64,000 nucleotides of DNA from Cepaea nemoralis (lineage: Eukaryota > Mollusca > Gastropoda > Stylommatophora > Helicidae), in the NCBI GenBank assembly GCA_014155875.1, contig JACEFZ010014476.1:689001-753000 (forward strand). The letters run 5' to 3'. Numbering within the stretch: position 1 is the stretch's first letter; every line of letters begins with the position of its first letter. Made by a program: the position numbers and the translations under genes. This document shows positions 54,495 to 64,000 of the stretch, in pieces. The notes beneath the pieces were generated by a model. The model was not told the origin of the DNA. It was given only the letters and a program-made list of their open reading frames with translations, and did no database searches.

Positions 54495-55541
54495 ATAGCA
54501 CGAAGATGAGAGATGAGAGGGAGAGGGGAAGAGACTAAAATATAAGAGAGGAGAAGAAAGAGAGGTGTAAAGAATAAAGAATTTATAGATAAAGACTGTC
54601 CGTCTTCCGGTCGTAGAGATAACACTAATGTGTGATTACCCTTTGTTTTATCAACTCACAAGTATACAGGTATGCAGGTCACGAATACAACACTGTCTGA
54701 ACTGACACTAGTACAGGCACTCAAAAGAAAAGCTAACACTGAATCAAGCTTATTTGCTCCTCGAAAGAAATTACAAAGTATCGTGCGAAAACAAATCCAA
54801 TTAATATGGGGAAAATGCTGTCAGATAACTAACACCAAGAGAATACCATCAAACGTATATAAACACTAAGGAAATGCAATTAAGCTAGTAACTAGTCAAA
54901 CATCAGTCAGGGGAATATAACAAGAAAGTACGCAAATCTAACAATGAAACACAGCGGACTCTAACCGTTATATAACCGCCCACTTGCTTACCCAGGTATT
55001 CAGATGATAACCTGGAAATTAAACAAGAAGACATCTTTGACTATGTGAACATCATCATCTGATATTATCGACTTCATCCTCATACTAGTCGTTTTCAGCT
55101 ACGTGTATTGACATCGGGTCAGTTATATGCCATCACAGCCTAGGCGATCATACACCATCAACAAGTGTTCCCCGATGCCAACCTCAATCCATAAGCACCA
55201 AACGCTTCACCATGCGTAATAGTTATGTTATATTAATACAATACCCACGCTGACACTGATAGTCTTCTCACAGCGGGAAAGCAAATATATATTAGCAGTG
55301 GACAACCCTAAACAACAACTGGTTCGCTGCCCACACTGGCCAGGTTTCCCTACCCAGGCACATAACACAACCGCTGATAACAGGGCACCACATTTTAACA
55401 GCTATATCAGGTAACCCCAACAACAACATTTCTGCCTCCGAGGCCGACTACGCAATACATCAGTTACATGTGCTAGCGCCGTGTCTTATTATCATTGGCG
55501 CCATCGTCGTCCTCCATAGCATGTCATAATATTGTGTATAC

Positions 55542-55543
<2 letters not shown>

Positions 55544-55613
<70 letters not shown>
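55544..55613. repeat. (TA)n microsatellite
   Basis: About 70 bp of TA within the unidentified insertion. Confidence 0.95.
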
Positions 55614-55619
<6 letters not shown>

Positions 55620-56084
55620 CTTGACAACGTAAATTCTCTTTGTCATTAACCACAAAGCAACCAACACATCATAAACATAACAACTGATCAATAACCTGTA
55701 TCCCCTAGTGTCTCCAACTCCCCTAATGCGTCGTCTATATGTAACCTAAGCCATGAACCCTACGCCTCACTATCACTGCGTATATCATAGCCATTATCAA
55801 TAGCAACATAAATCTACGTCATTGACAATAGCATTAGAGCTTGGTGCCCCAAAAGTAATTATAAGACAACAAGATGGGACACAGATACTGCCCACGGATC
55901 ACATATATGAAATGCCCCGTTACACCAACACCCCTACAATCATTATAACCTTTTGCAGTGCATAAGTTCACTCAAGATTAACCAACATTATTGACTACAT
56001 AAACTGATATCACGTTTAACAACATCCTAACCATAATAATTGATCAGCGTGCATCTTCATTCATCCCTTCAGTTTAGTTCATAG

Positions 56085-56300
56085 TCTTCATTAGCCAATG
56101 GACGCACATGTCCTTTTCTTTACCCAAGATATTCTCACAACCCGTCTGTAACGTTTATTTCCAAAGGCATTTATGTCCTCTTCAGCTCACTTAGTGCGCG
56201 TCCAAGCCTCCAGTCGTATCTAACCACTGCTGTCCATCCCCCAACTCGCCTTATAGTATTAAAGACATTTAAGCTTTTATTCCAATTTTTGTGTAGATCC
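56085..56300 (-). pseudogene. Possible RTE-like LINE trace
   Basis: On the minus strand a frame reads INAFGNKRYRRVVRISWVKK, resembling the (I-x-A-F-E-x-K-C-Y-R-R-I-L-R-I-S-W) block of RTE tails. It lies next to WTAVVRYDWRLGRAL-like residues. Confidence 0.4.
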
Positions 56301-56714
56301 GAACTCGTGCCTTTAAATTCGTAGGGCGATACTGTCTTTCGCGCTAATCACAACAGAGCCTGCCCCGGTTCTGACCCCGCTTTACATCTGTCTAATCGAA
56401 CAAAAGACACGCATTCTTTCATTGGCAGGCCTGCTCCCGAACGTTGTCCATTCATTCGCGGTAGTCACTTGACCTCATTTGTTTGGGTTGACCCAGTAAT
56501 CGCTTCTCAGGTACAAGCCCGTCTGCTAGACCCGATCTCTGTGTTTATTTATATCCTTGCTGTACGGCTTCTGCTTCAACGTTTCATATTTACTCGCTAT
56601 GCTATACCTAATTAACATTAATTGCTGTGTGATTAATTGTCTGTCTTCTATATATTTAGTTTATCTACACTCTGCTCATCTAACCGATTAATTTGACTCC
56701 CATCACTCTAGTTC

Positions 56715-56990
56715 AGCCGGTTAGATAATGGTCACTTTGCAGGACGTCGCATTCAGTCCTGACATTTGCCGGATTGTGATTTCTTAGCGGGTTAACGTCA
56801 GTAGTTTGCCAGCTTCCTGGTTTAGACTGCTATTATAGTTAGCTAGCTAGTAGATGTGGGTCCTTTTGCAGGACAGTCGCAGTCAACCTAGCATTTCGTC
56901 GGTGTTCATGATTACTTGGTAAGTTCACCTACGGTAGTTTGCTATAGCTTTCTAAACTAAGGTACTATTACTCGAACCCGACTATAGACT
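56715..56990 (-). repeat. Two adjacent SINE-1 fragments
   Basis: Blocks 'actttgcaggacgtcgcatt' with 'cagtagtttgccagcttcct' (56730-56830), and 'ccttttgcaggacagtcgca' with 'ggtagtttgctatagctttc' (56872-56955). Both are reversed SINE-1 cores. Confidence 0.6.
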
Positions 56991-57875
56991 AACAGGTGTC
57001 TAATTAAACTTAACAAACTTATGTTAAAAGTCCTGTCCAGTGGATACTTGCTCGTCTGCCTACGGGTGCTTTGGTCTGATCACCACGCCCGTCTTAGAGT
57101 GATTTCGCCACTTTCCAATAAAGTCAGGCTCCTTCCAATTTTGTTGTACTCAGTTCTCTGGATGATCCCATCAAACGTGTGTCCTCTTAGCCAAGTCTTG
57201 TATTACTTTTGCTACTGATTGCAATTTGACAGCTGTCCTAGTAGCAATAAATACTTTATTTCAAGAGTCTTTTCCCAACACTTTGAGATCCCTTTATCCC
57301 TTAGGTTTGTTCACCCGTCAGAATTCCTAGTGCTTTTCTTTTGGTCCCAACGGCTCTAGAGTATGTACACTCAACCGTTCCGATTGCTAATCTCTCCAAC
57401 TGCGTTCTGTACCGCGTATATATGCCGGTAGAGTTGGCGCCTTTCTGGAATCACGTGACATTGCTCTCCCTTGTCGTGAAGGACTACCCAATCAGCTTTT
57501 AACTATACCGCATAATTAATTCACCTTAATCCGCATTATTCTAGATTCTTTGACACAACTAAGTTATAGCTTGAGGTTAAGGAGTTATTTTCCCGCCTTT
57601 AATTGTGTTGGGTCATTTGGGCGGGTCCATCACCATATATCTACCGCATCCGTTGTATTTCTTGCTCACCTGACAGTTCCCAACAAAGCCTATGTTAAGT
57701 TTGGCTTCATGTTACCTGAATTTCTTATTTCACTAACAACGAAAGGTAAACTAGCGGTTATTCGGCCGCGTCCCTGTGCTCGGTGAACTTTCTGTTTCAT
57801 AATTATTCCAGTCATGTCCCCCGGTAAGCTTGGGTGGTTTGTGAAAGCCATTTCCCGTACCGTCTCATCAGTTTG

Positions 57876-59617
57876 CTTGCTGTGTCGTGAGTCAGTGGCT
57901 GTCTTCAAGGAGTAAAATTTAAAAAGACATTATCAAACGAAACATTCCGATTTCGGATACAATTTACCAACCGAAGGGAGGGAAAAGAAATGCCTGGAGT
58001 TGGTGAAAATGTTTGAGAAACAGCAAATTGTTTTCACTAAACAGTCTTCAATTCAAACTGCTGCATCTGAAGCTAGTCTTGTGCTGTCACAAAGAATTGT
58101 AAAACAGAACAAGCCATTTTCTGATGGCGAATTCATTAAGGAATGTTTGCTAAATGCAGCAAACTTTATGTGCCCAGAAAAAAAACAGATTTGACAGCAT
58201 TACTTTATCAAGGAGAACTGTGGTCAGACGTGTTGACAAGATAAGTGACAATTTGATGCATAAATTTCAAGATGCAAGTAAACCATTTTGTGGTACTCTC
58301 TTGCATTGGATGAGAGTACCGATGTACATGATACTGCCCAATTATTGATATTTATACGGGGAATAAACACTTCTTTCAAACTCATTGAAGAGTTACTGAG
58401 TGTAGAGACACTCAAAGACACAACGACAGGGCATGATACATTCAAAGCTGTTACTAACTGTATTGAAAGAACTGGGTAGGTTTGGAACAAGATGGTAAGT
58501 GTTAAAACTGACGGAGATCGTGCTTTGACTGAAAATAAATGTACCTCTGTTAAAGGTGTTGAGTGATAAGATTAAAACATAATATCCAGACCACACATTA
58601 TTACCACTTCACTGTGCGATTCATCAAGAAGGTCTGTGTAAATCTGTTTTGAATATCAAGCATGTTATTTAACCAGTTGTCAGTGTCATCAACCTCATAA
58701 GATAAAGATAACTTAATCACAGACAATTCAAGGCATTACTTGACGATTTGGAAACTGAACATTCCGATATCCTGAACCACACCAGTGTTCGATGGCTGAG
58801 TCTCGGCAAGGTGTTGAGGCGAGTGTGGGAACTCAGAGAAGAAATAATGATGTTCTTAGAGATGAAGGGCATTGAATGTGACTTTAATAGTAACACCGTC
58901 AATAGAAAGTGGAAGTTAGACTTTATGTTTGCCATTGAAATTATGGAAAAGTTAAATGAACTGAATATCAAACTTCAGGGCAATGGTATGTTTAAACATG
59001 AATTGTATGTACGTGTAAAATCATTTTAGGCAAAACTCTCACTGTTCTCCAGACAAGCAAGTGAAAAAAGATTTTGTCACTTCCATTTGCTGAAACAAGA
59101 AACCATTTCTGGTGAAATGACTGAAAAGTTCAAAGAACAATTAGATGCATTGATTGAAGAATTTGGATGGAGATTCTAAGATTTCAAGAACATAGAGCCC
59201 CAGTTCAATATTCTCAGTTCCCCTTTTAATGCAGAAGCTGATACAGCCACGGAGGACATACAGTTGGAGCTGCTTGACTTACAAGCAGATCATGTCCTGA
59301 AAGAGAAATTCAAGTCAGATAGTTTGCTGGATTTCTATGGATCTTTATCACAAGAATCATTTCCCATCTTTAAAACCTTTGCAGCTAAACTTTTATTATT
59401 GTTTGGATCAACATACATTTCCGAAAAAGCATTCTCTTGCATGAAGATCAACAAATTTAAGAGTAGGTCTTTATTGTCGGACTGCAACTTGCATGCTGTC
59501 ATGCGAATTCCAACATCCAGATTTCAAGAATATTGTCAAAAATTGCAAGCAGTTACATACATCTCATTAGAAATCAACAACTGTAGTGACAATGTAGTCG
59601 CTGTGTGTCTAAATTAA
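57876..59617 (+). pseudogene. hAT transposase body (GTF2IRD2-like)
   Basis: It continues the split transposase: LLCRESVAVFKE, a stop, NLKRHYQTKHSDFGY (zinc-finger end), then ELVKMFEKQQIVFTKQSSIQ and PFSDGEFIKECLLNAANFMC. A frameshift in an A8 run near 58185 precedes DSITLSRRTVVRRVDKISDN. Another near 58300 precedes SLALDESTDVHDTAQLLIFI, the catalytic-core DEST motif. Further pieces include VRWLSLGKVLRRVWELREEI and, from 59264, the C-terminal dimerisation domain with SFPIFKTFAAKLLLLFGSTY. At least two frameshifts and several stops (58480, 58566, 59178 region) make it inactive. The domain order and spacing are complete. Confidence 0.85.
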
Positions 59618-59958
<341 letters not shown>

Positions 59959-59962
59959 CTAA

Positions 59963-60364
59963 TGATTGCACGAAACACACGGTAACAGCTGAAACATTTT
60001 AATCACACTCTTCAGATCATGCTGCGCTCACAATGTCATTTTACAGATGCATATCTACAACATACCAGTTCATCAATGCATAGAACAGTACACTCACTCA
60101 GTCTCTACAGAGCATACAAGCTTTCGTACATCAAGCATAGAATAATACATCACATACATGCACCACTTTCTTCCATGTCCGTCCAGTCTCGAAGTCGTCG
60201 GCAAGTCTGAGCTACCAGCGATGGTTTCTTGTTGGCCCTGCTTTTAGTTCTCGTGCGCTTCGTGCAGCACGCTGACACTTGCCATACACTGCGTAGTAGC
60301 TGCTAGTTGAGTTCACGGTCGTACTAGTTCGTCGCCGCCAGGCGATGGCGAGGGAGATTCTGAC
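59963..60364 (-). repeat. Putative 3' LTR of the Gypsy element
   Basis: Read on the minus strand the segment starts TGTCAGAATCTCCCTCGCC (60364 downward), right after the purine-rich 'aagaggggcggtggagaa'. It could end ...CGTGCAATCA at 59963, giving TG...CA ends and 402 bp. The partner LTR would lie beyond the right edge of the window and cannot be compared, so the left boundary is provisional. Confidence 0.5.
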
Positions 60365-60383
60365 ATTCTCCACCGCCCCTCTT
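60365..60383 (-). promoter_or_regulatory. Polypurine tract
   Basis: The minus strand reads AAGAGGGGCGGTGGAGAA-type purine-rich sequence abutting the TGTCAG LTR start. That is the expected plus-strand primer position of an LTR retrotransposon. Confidence 0.5.
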
Positions 60384-60404
60384 ATGAAAGGAGTATCCTT
60401 TCAT
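60384..60404. repeat. Perfect 9-bp inverted repeat
   Basis: ATGAAAGGA-GTA-TCCTTTCAT, directly upstream (in element orientation) of the polypurine tract. Confidence 0.8.
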
Positions 60405-61679
60405 TCTGGGTGTTTATACTTGGTACAAGTTAATAATATCTTTTCTAAGTCAGAATCGACTAACTGTTTATATTGTTAGGTGACTCTCTGATATATTTCT
60501 GGATTGACATTGACTTGGTAATAATGCATGATATATATTTTCTCAGTGTTGCCTGAGGCTACTTTCATCAGTATTGTCCCCTAGTTGGATCAGTACCTTG
60601 GTTGCTAATGGACTTAGCCAGTCCGGTAGTTATCAGCGACTAACGCTATCTTTCAAGCAACGCACTACCTCACGACAAAGAAAAAAAATCATACAAAGAA
60701 CATGTCAGGGCCCTAAATCATCTTCCTTATAAGATGACTTCAGAATTAGAAACCCAGCCGATATGGTAGGATAATCCAATACTGGTCCCCCAACCTTGGT
60801 AACTATACTCCACGCATAGTTGACGTCACCTGGTGATGTGTAGTCATTTTGGCTACCATGACAAAGATAATATATGCATGCTTACATTTTCCATTTTTCA
60901 AATTGTTTCCCCATTGGTGTAATGGAGAAACGTTATGGGAGGTAATTTCGAAATTCTTTCAAAGAAAAAAAAAAGTACATTTGTTACTTTTATTCTAAGC
61001 GTCATAGTTTGATCTTTCTTTTCAATAGTGGCATACTTGGCACCATTGAGAAAATAATTAATCAATCAATGATTCTTAGATAACAAATATATACATCCTT
61101 TCATACTATAAGATACTATTTATAATATGTCAAATATTAGTGTTACACAAAATCATTCACTCTGTCTTTCATCCATGACTATTTGTGATATAGTCTGCCT
61201 ATTTTTATAAATTTAGAAATAATTTAGAAAAGAAGCGGAAGTACACACTATTAATGTGTTCACACGTTGGAATACTAAACCCTGTTCTTGTACTACGTTT
61301 GGATTACACTGTTCTGGATGAGTTGAATTCCTCTACTGTCGTCATTTCACACAAGTTATACAGTTAAAATATTCGAACAGTTTCCTGTGCTTATATCACT
61401 GTTATACATAAGCTTTGGTACACTGGATGTTACCGATAAGCTGGAATACGGTAAGTCCTATACAGATGTGTAGTACTGTCTTTTGTAGCACTGTTCGTAG
61501 GAATGCTACTAAAGGTTTAAAAGTAATATCCTTACACATTTCGATCACTCATTTGTTCATCACATTCACTAGTTAAAATGTATTTGAAATAAATTGCAGG
61601 ACTCAGTCCTTATCACAGAAGTAACTATTCACAGCAGTTCTTTGTTTAAATAGATAATTTCGCTGGACTGTGATAGTTG
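60405..61679 (-). other. Non-coding 3' region of the Gypsy element or later insertion
   Basis: About 1.3 kb of AT-rich sequence between the RNase H end and the polypurine tract, with no ORF that I can support. That is long for a 3' untranslated region, so another element may be inserted here. Confidence 0.35.
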
Positions 61680-61689
61680 TCTGACGCGC

Positions 61690-62400
61690 CATAGGTCGCC
61701 ACCTCCGGTCTTTGCGCTCAGGCGATAGTTAAACTGTCGTTGGACGTCTCAAGAAGGACATCTGGAGAGCTAGGTCGGCAATTGTATTTTCTGTTTCCGT
61801 TTGATGTGTCTTATGTCGAAGATGTAGTTCTGGCAGTAACAAAGCCCATCCTAGCTATCCTGTGGTTCGTTCGGTGTCCCTCTAGTAATCGACAGTTAAT
61901 GGATTGTTATCTGTCTCCACAATGAAATGTTTACCTAGCACATATTTAGATAATTTAGAATCGTAATAACTTAACGCGAAGACCTTCCAACTCTGGTGTA
62001 GACCATCCTGCGTTCTCTTGGTGATTAACTTTCGACTTAATAACAGACTTGGATGTAAGATGTCATCATATGATTGCAACAAAACGCCTGCGATACCTTA
62101 TGGTGCTCGCGTCAGTTCTCAATCTGAAAGGAATGGATAGGATTTGGCCATTTTAGTACTAGGATTGGAAGAGAAATATGACAATACTTTGTAAAGGCAG
62201 GTCTCAGGCCTTCTCTGTTTACAATTTTATTAGGTTGTTTTTTGTTAACAGATTTGTAAACCTTTCTGTCAAACTTGAGAAGTTCGGTATGAATCTTCTG
62301 TAATAATTTAACAATCCTAACATGCTTCTTACTTCCTTTTTGTTGTAGGAAGTGACAGTTAGAATTCGAGAAACATCTTGTCATCAGTGGTAATATATCT
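61690..62400 (-). pseudogene. Connection and RNase H region
   Basis: Between 62400 and 62112 a 90-codon frame has lost the expected connection-domain sequence and gained unmatched residues (probably out of frame). From 62082 the RNase H-like part gives HPSLLLSRKLITKRTQ, then a frame-altered stretch, KLSKYVLGKHFIVETDNNPL (the catalytic Asp in ETDN) and, further on, WALLLPELHLRHKTHQ-type residues in another frame. It lies where the pol of a Gmr1-like element should end. Confidence 0.7.
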
Positions 62401-62446
62401 GTTACAAATGTTGTAGCCTAAAAAGTAATTTCTTGGTAGGCAATTT

Positions 62447-63221
62447 CTACTTTTGTCTGGCTTTACTTGTCAGGCCATGTTGCCTGATGCGTTCAAACGT
62501 TGTCGTAGCGTCACTAGCTGTTCTGTCATTGTCTTGGTGTGTACACAGAATGTCGTCCATGTATGAGAGAATGTTGGGTATGTCTGCCAGTAACAGTCTT
62601 GTCATTCTTACAAATGTCGCTGGGTGCATTGACTAGCCCAAATGGTAGTTTACAACCATTCGTATAGTCCCCAAGGTGTTGCACATGCTGTCAAGTTGTA
62701 TAGCGTCTTCGGTCATGGGTATTTGCCAGTACCCTTTTGTCATGTCGAGTTTTGTAAAGTATTTGGCATCTGTCATCTCTGTCAGTATGTCCTCGTAGTT
62801 TGCCATCGGTTCTGAATCTAACTGCGTTATTGCATTGAGTTTTCGATAATCAACGCATAGACGTATTGAATTGTCCTTACAATAACGATATGAGAACAAT
62901 ATTGTGATTGTGATCTTCTAATGATTTGGTCTTTCCAGGTCTAAGATTTCTATGTATAATTTGTCTTTGTAATGTATAGGTATCGAATATGGTCTGCACT
63001 TGATTGGTACGTGAGTCGTTCAGTATGATTTGGTGTTCTACTAGATCTGTCTGTCCTGGATGGTTGGAGAAAATGGTTCTATAGTCTTGTAACAGTTGTC
63101 TGCAGTTGTCTGTCTCAGTCTGAGAGAGATTAGGAGGATAGTTTAATGTCTTGCATGTGGTCTGTCGTGTTAAGTGATGGACTGGTATTTCGTCTGTATC
63201 TTCAAAGTCTGTGTGGTCCAC
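62447..63221 (-). pseudogene. Reverse transcriptase
   Basis: A linker with ETDNCRQLLQDYRTIF and LVEHQIILND, typical of the segment before the RT in these elements, runs into the palm. Between them the fingers block is partly deleted. Palm motifs follow: RLCVDYRKLNAIT, then AKYFTKLDMTKGYWQIPM (catalytic Asp of motif A) and, after a frameshift near 62640, a thumb-side segment with YMDDIL (motif C). Catalytic residues remain, but frame breaks make it non-functional. Confidence 0.8.
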
Positions 63222-63710
63222 TACGGTTGTGTTTGCTGCTGTCTCGTCTTGGTCTTCGTCTCTGTATGTAGTAGGGGTTTCAACATGTTAATGTGAATAT
63301 TTTGTTTTTGTTCGTTATTGCCACTTCGTAGTCTACTGCTGAAATTTGTCCTTAGAATTTTAAAAGGTCCTTGCCAAGAGTCTGCTAGGAGATCTCTGTC
63401 GCTGGGTAAGAGAAGTAGTATGTCCTGTCCTGGTGTCAATGTTATTGTTCCTGTTTTTTCCTGTCGGCATACTCCTGTAGATGGCACCAGATTGTCTTAG
63501 TGATTCTTTGGCTAATATGCATGATTTCATGATTCTGTCACGCAATGTTGTAACATGCTCGTATGGTGAACAATGGAATTTGTTCATCATTCAATTCAGT
63601 TAACAAACTACTTATAATTGCTAATGGGCCACGTGGTCTGGCTCCATATACTAACTCGAAAGAGTGAAACTCAGTGCTAGAGTGAGGTACTTCTCGATAA
63701 GTGGTATACA
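63221..63710 (-). pseudogene. Integrase C-terminal region
   Basis: From about 63665 the minus strand encodes FELVYGARPRGPLAIIS, the integrase-core/C-terminal junction signature. After a frame change comes TTLRDRIMKSCILAKESL, then GQDILLLLPSDRDLLADSW followed by QGPFKILRT, the G-P-F/Y block of the integrase C-terminal domain, and an H-x-N-M-L end (NIHINMLKPLL). The catalytic DDE core is absent from the window. The domain would bind DNA and chromatin during integration. Frame changes near 63590 and 63320 show decay. Confidence 0.75.
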
Positions 63711-64000
63711 ATTACAATAAAACAATGAATATGCAGTAAGGCATGATATGATATTGTACTTAAATAGTACAGAAGTATTAGGCAAACATTACAGGTCTTT
63801 GGATTCGATTTGTTTGGTTTGTTGCTGTCTGCGTTGTGTTAATTGTATCGTGCTGTTTACTTTCGCTGTTTCTTGGCTCATGTTTTGGCTTTGGTCTGCA
63901 GGCTTCAAATCTTTGTGCCTTTATGAGAGTTTCCTCTCATATCTGGGAGAGGTGTTATAACGAATTGGTAGCTCTAATGTCTCAGTTTGAGTTAGTCTGA
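63711..64000. other. No gene recognised
   Basis: A 70-codon plus-strand frame with hydrophobic residues has no motif. Integrase similarity stops at about 63710, so this is probably unrelated sequence or an unrecognised insertion. Confidence 0.35.

Larger units (their letters stand above)
54495..57866. mobile_element. Unidentified 3.37-kb insertion splitting the hAT transposase
   Basis: The hAT coding sequence breaks after 'aaatcagtgtg' (54494) and resumes at 'cttgctgtgtcgtgag' (57876). The flanking 9-mers ATCAGTGTG (54486-54494) and ATCAGTTTG (57867-57875) form a target duplication with one mismatch. I found no long ORF, no long terminal repeats and no obvious terminal inverted repeats. Inside are a (TA)n tract, two SINE-1 fragments and a possible RTE trace. 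The 9-bp duplication would suit a Mutator-type element, but nothing else confirms that. Confidence 0.6.
61680..63710 (-). mobile_element. Gmr1-like Ty3/Gypsy pol region, decayed
   Basis: Minus-strand retrotransposon in which the integrase end (63.7-63.2 kb) comes before the reverse transcriptase (63.2-62.4 kb) and RNase H (62.1-61.7 kb). Standard Gypsy elements have integrase last. The reversed order defines the Gmr1-like group. All three parts carry frameshifts or stops. The 5' end stops inside the integrase near 63710. Confidence 0.75.

Noticed and set aside
54492..57871. The 3.37-kb segment as a GT-AG intron of the hAT gene
   Set aside because: Joining at the available GT and AG breaks the transposase frame, whereas removing the insert with its 9-bp duplication restores it.

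Overview
The window looks like a repeat-rich stretch of animal nuclear DNA, most likely from a mollusc. That assignment is an inference. It rests on the mix of retroelements (RNase H-bearing LINEs, RTE/BovB-like LINE 3' ends, a Gypsy element with integrase upstream of reverse transcriptase, a GTF2IRD2-like hAT, and several tRNA-headed SINE families) and on the very high load of di-, tri- and tetranucleotide repeats. No ribosomal RNA genes, no intact tRNA gene and no bacterial-style operons were seen. Only one convincing host protein gene is present: a 132-residue profilin-like coding exon at 20546-20944. Two weaker host exon candidates are a predicted N-myristoylated first coding exon (44443-44546) and a short charged C-terminal exon (37681-37804).

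Region by region. 1-9 kb: decayed 3' and 5' pieces of two LINE families (A and B), four copies of one SINE family (SINE-1), one SINE-2, and long microsatellites. 9.7-13.8 kb: a nearly intact LINE-A with a 922-residue endonuclease/reverse transcriptase ORF and a 361-codon RNase H ORF in the -1 frame, joined across a canonical A_AAT_TTA slippery heptamer. 14-20 kb: RTE-like LINE remnants, a minisatellite derived from such a remnant, and a 37-bp tandem array with 8-monomer higher-order structure leading up to the profilin exon. 24-29 kb: a long decayed RTE-like LINE, SINE-1 nested in SINE-2, and a dimeric satellite split by a LINE insertion with a 6-bp target duplication. 29-33 kb: a tandemly duplicated ~412-bp element, an RTE fragment and a second, unrelated 37-bp array of 35 copies. 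35-44 kb: microsatellites, an RTE end with a (GAT)37 tail, several SINEs (one, SINE-Z, with a perfect 9-bp target duplication), a 161-bp foldback element and a head-to-head pair of mariner derivatives.

45-52 kb holds two copies of LINE-C (RT plus RNase H) in inverted orientation. One has a 574-codon open frame and the other is frameshifted. 52.5-59.7 kb is a hAT transposon, itself inserted into an RTE-like fragment. It carries an internally deleted LINE-A and a 3.37-kb insertion that splits its transposase gene at a 9-bp target duplication. 59.9-63.7 kb is the 3' half of a Gmr1-like Ty3/Gypsy element on the minus strand, with domain order integrase, reverse transcriptase, RNase H, then a polypurine tract and a putative 402-bp LTR.

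These genes do not form a pathway. The coherent picture is a layered transposon graveyard containing one or two young elements. SINE-2 shares its 3' end and (GAA)n tail with LINE-A, which suggests LINE-A machinery mobilises it. Many of the long microsatellites sit exactly at LINE or SINE 3' tails. All similarity statements are by eye; no alignment or database search was run.
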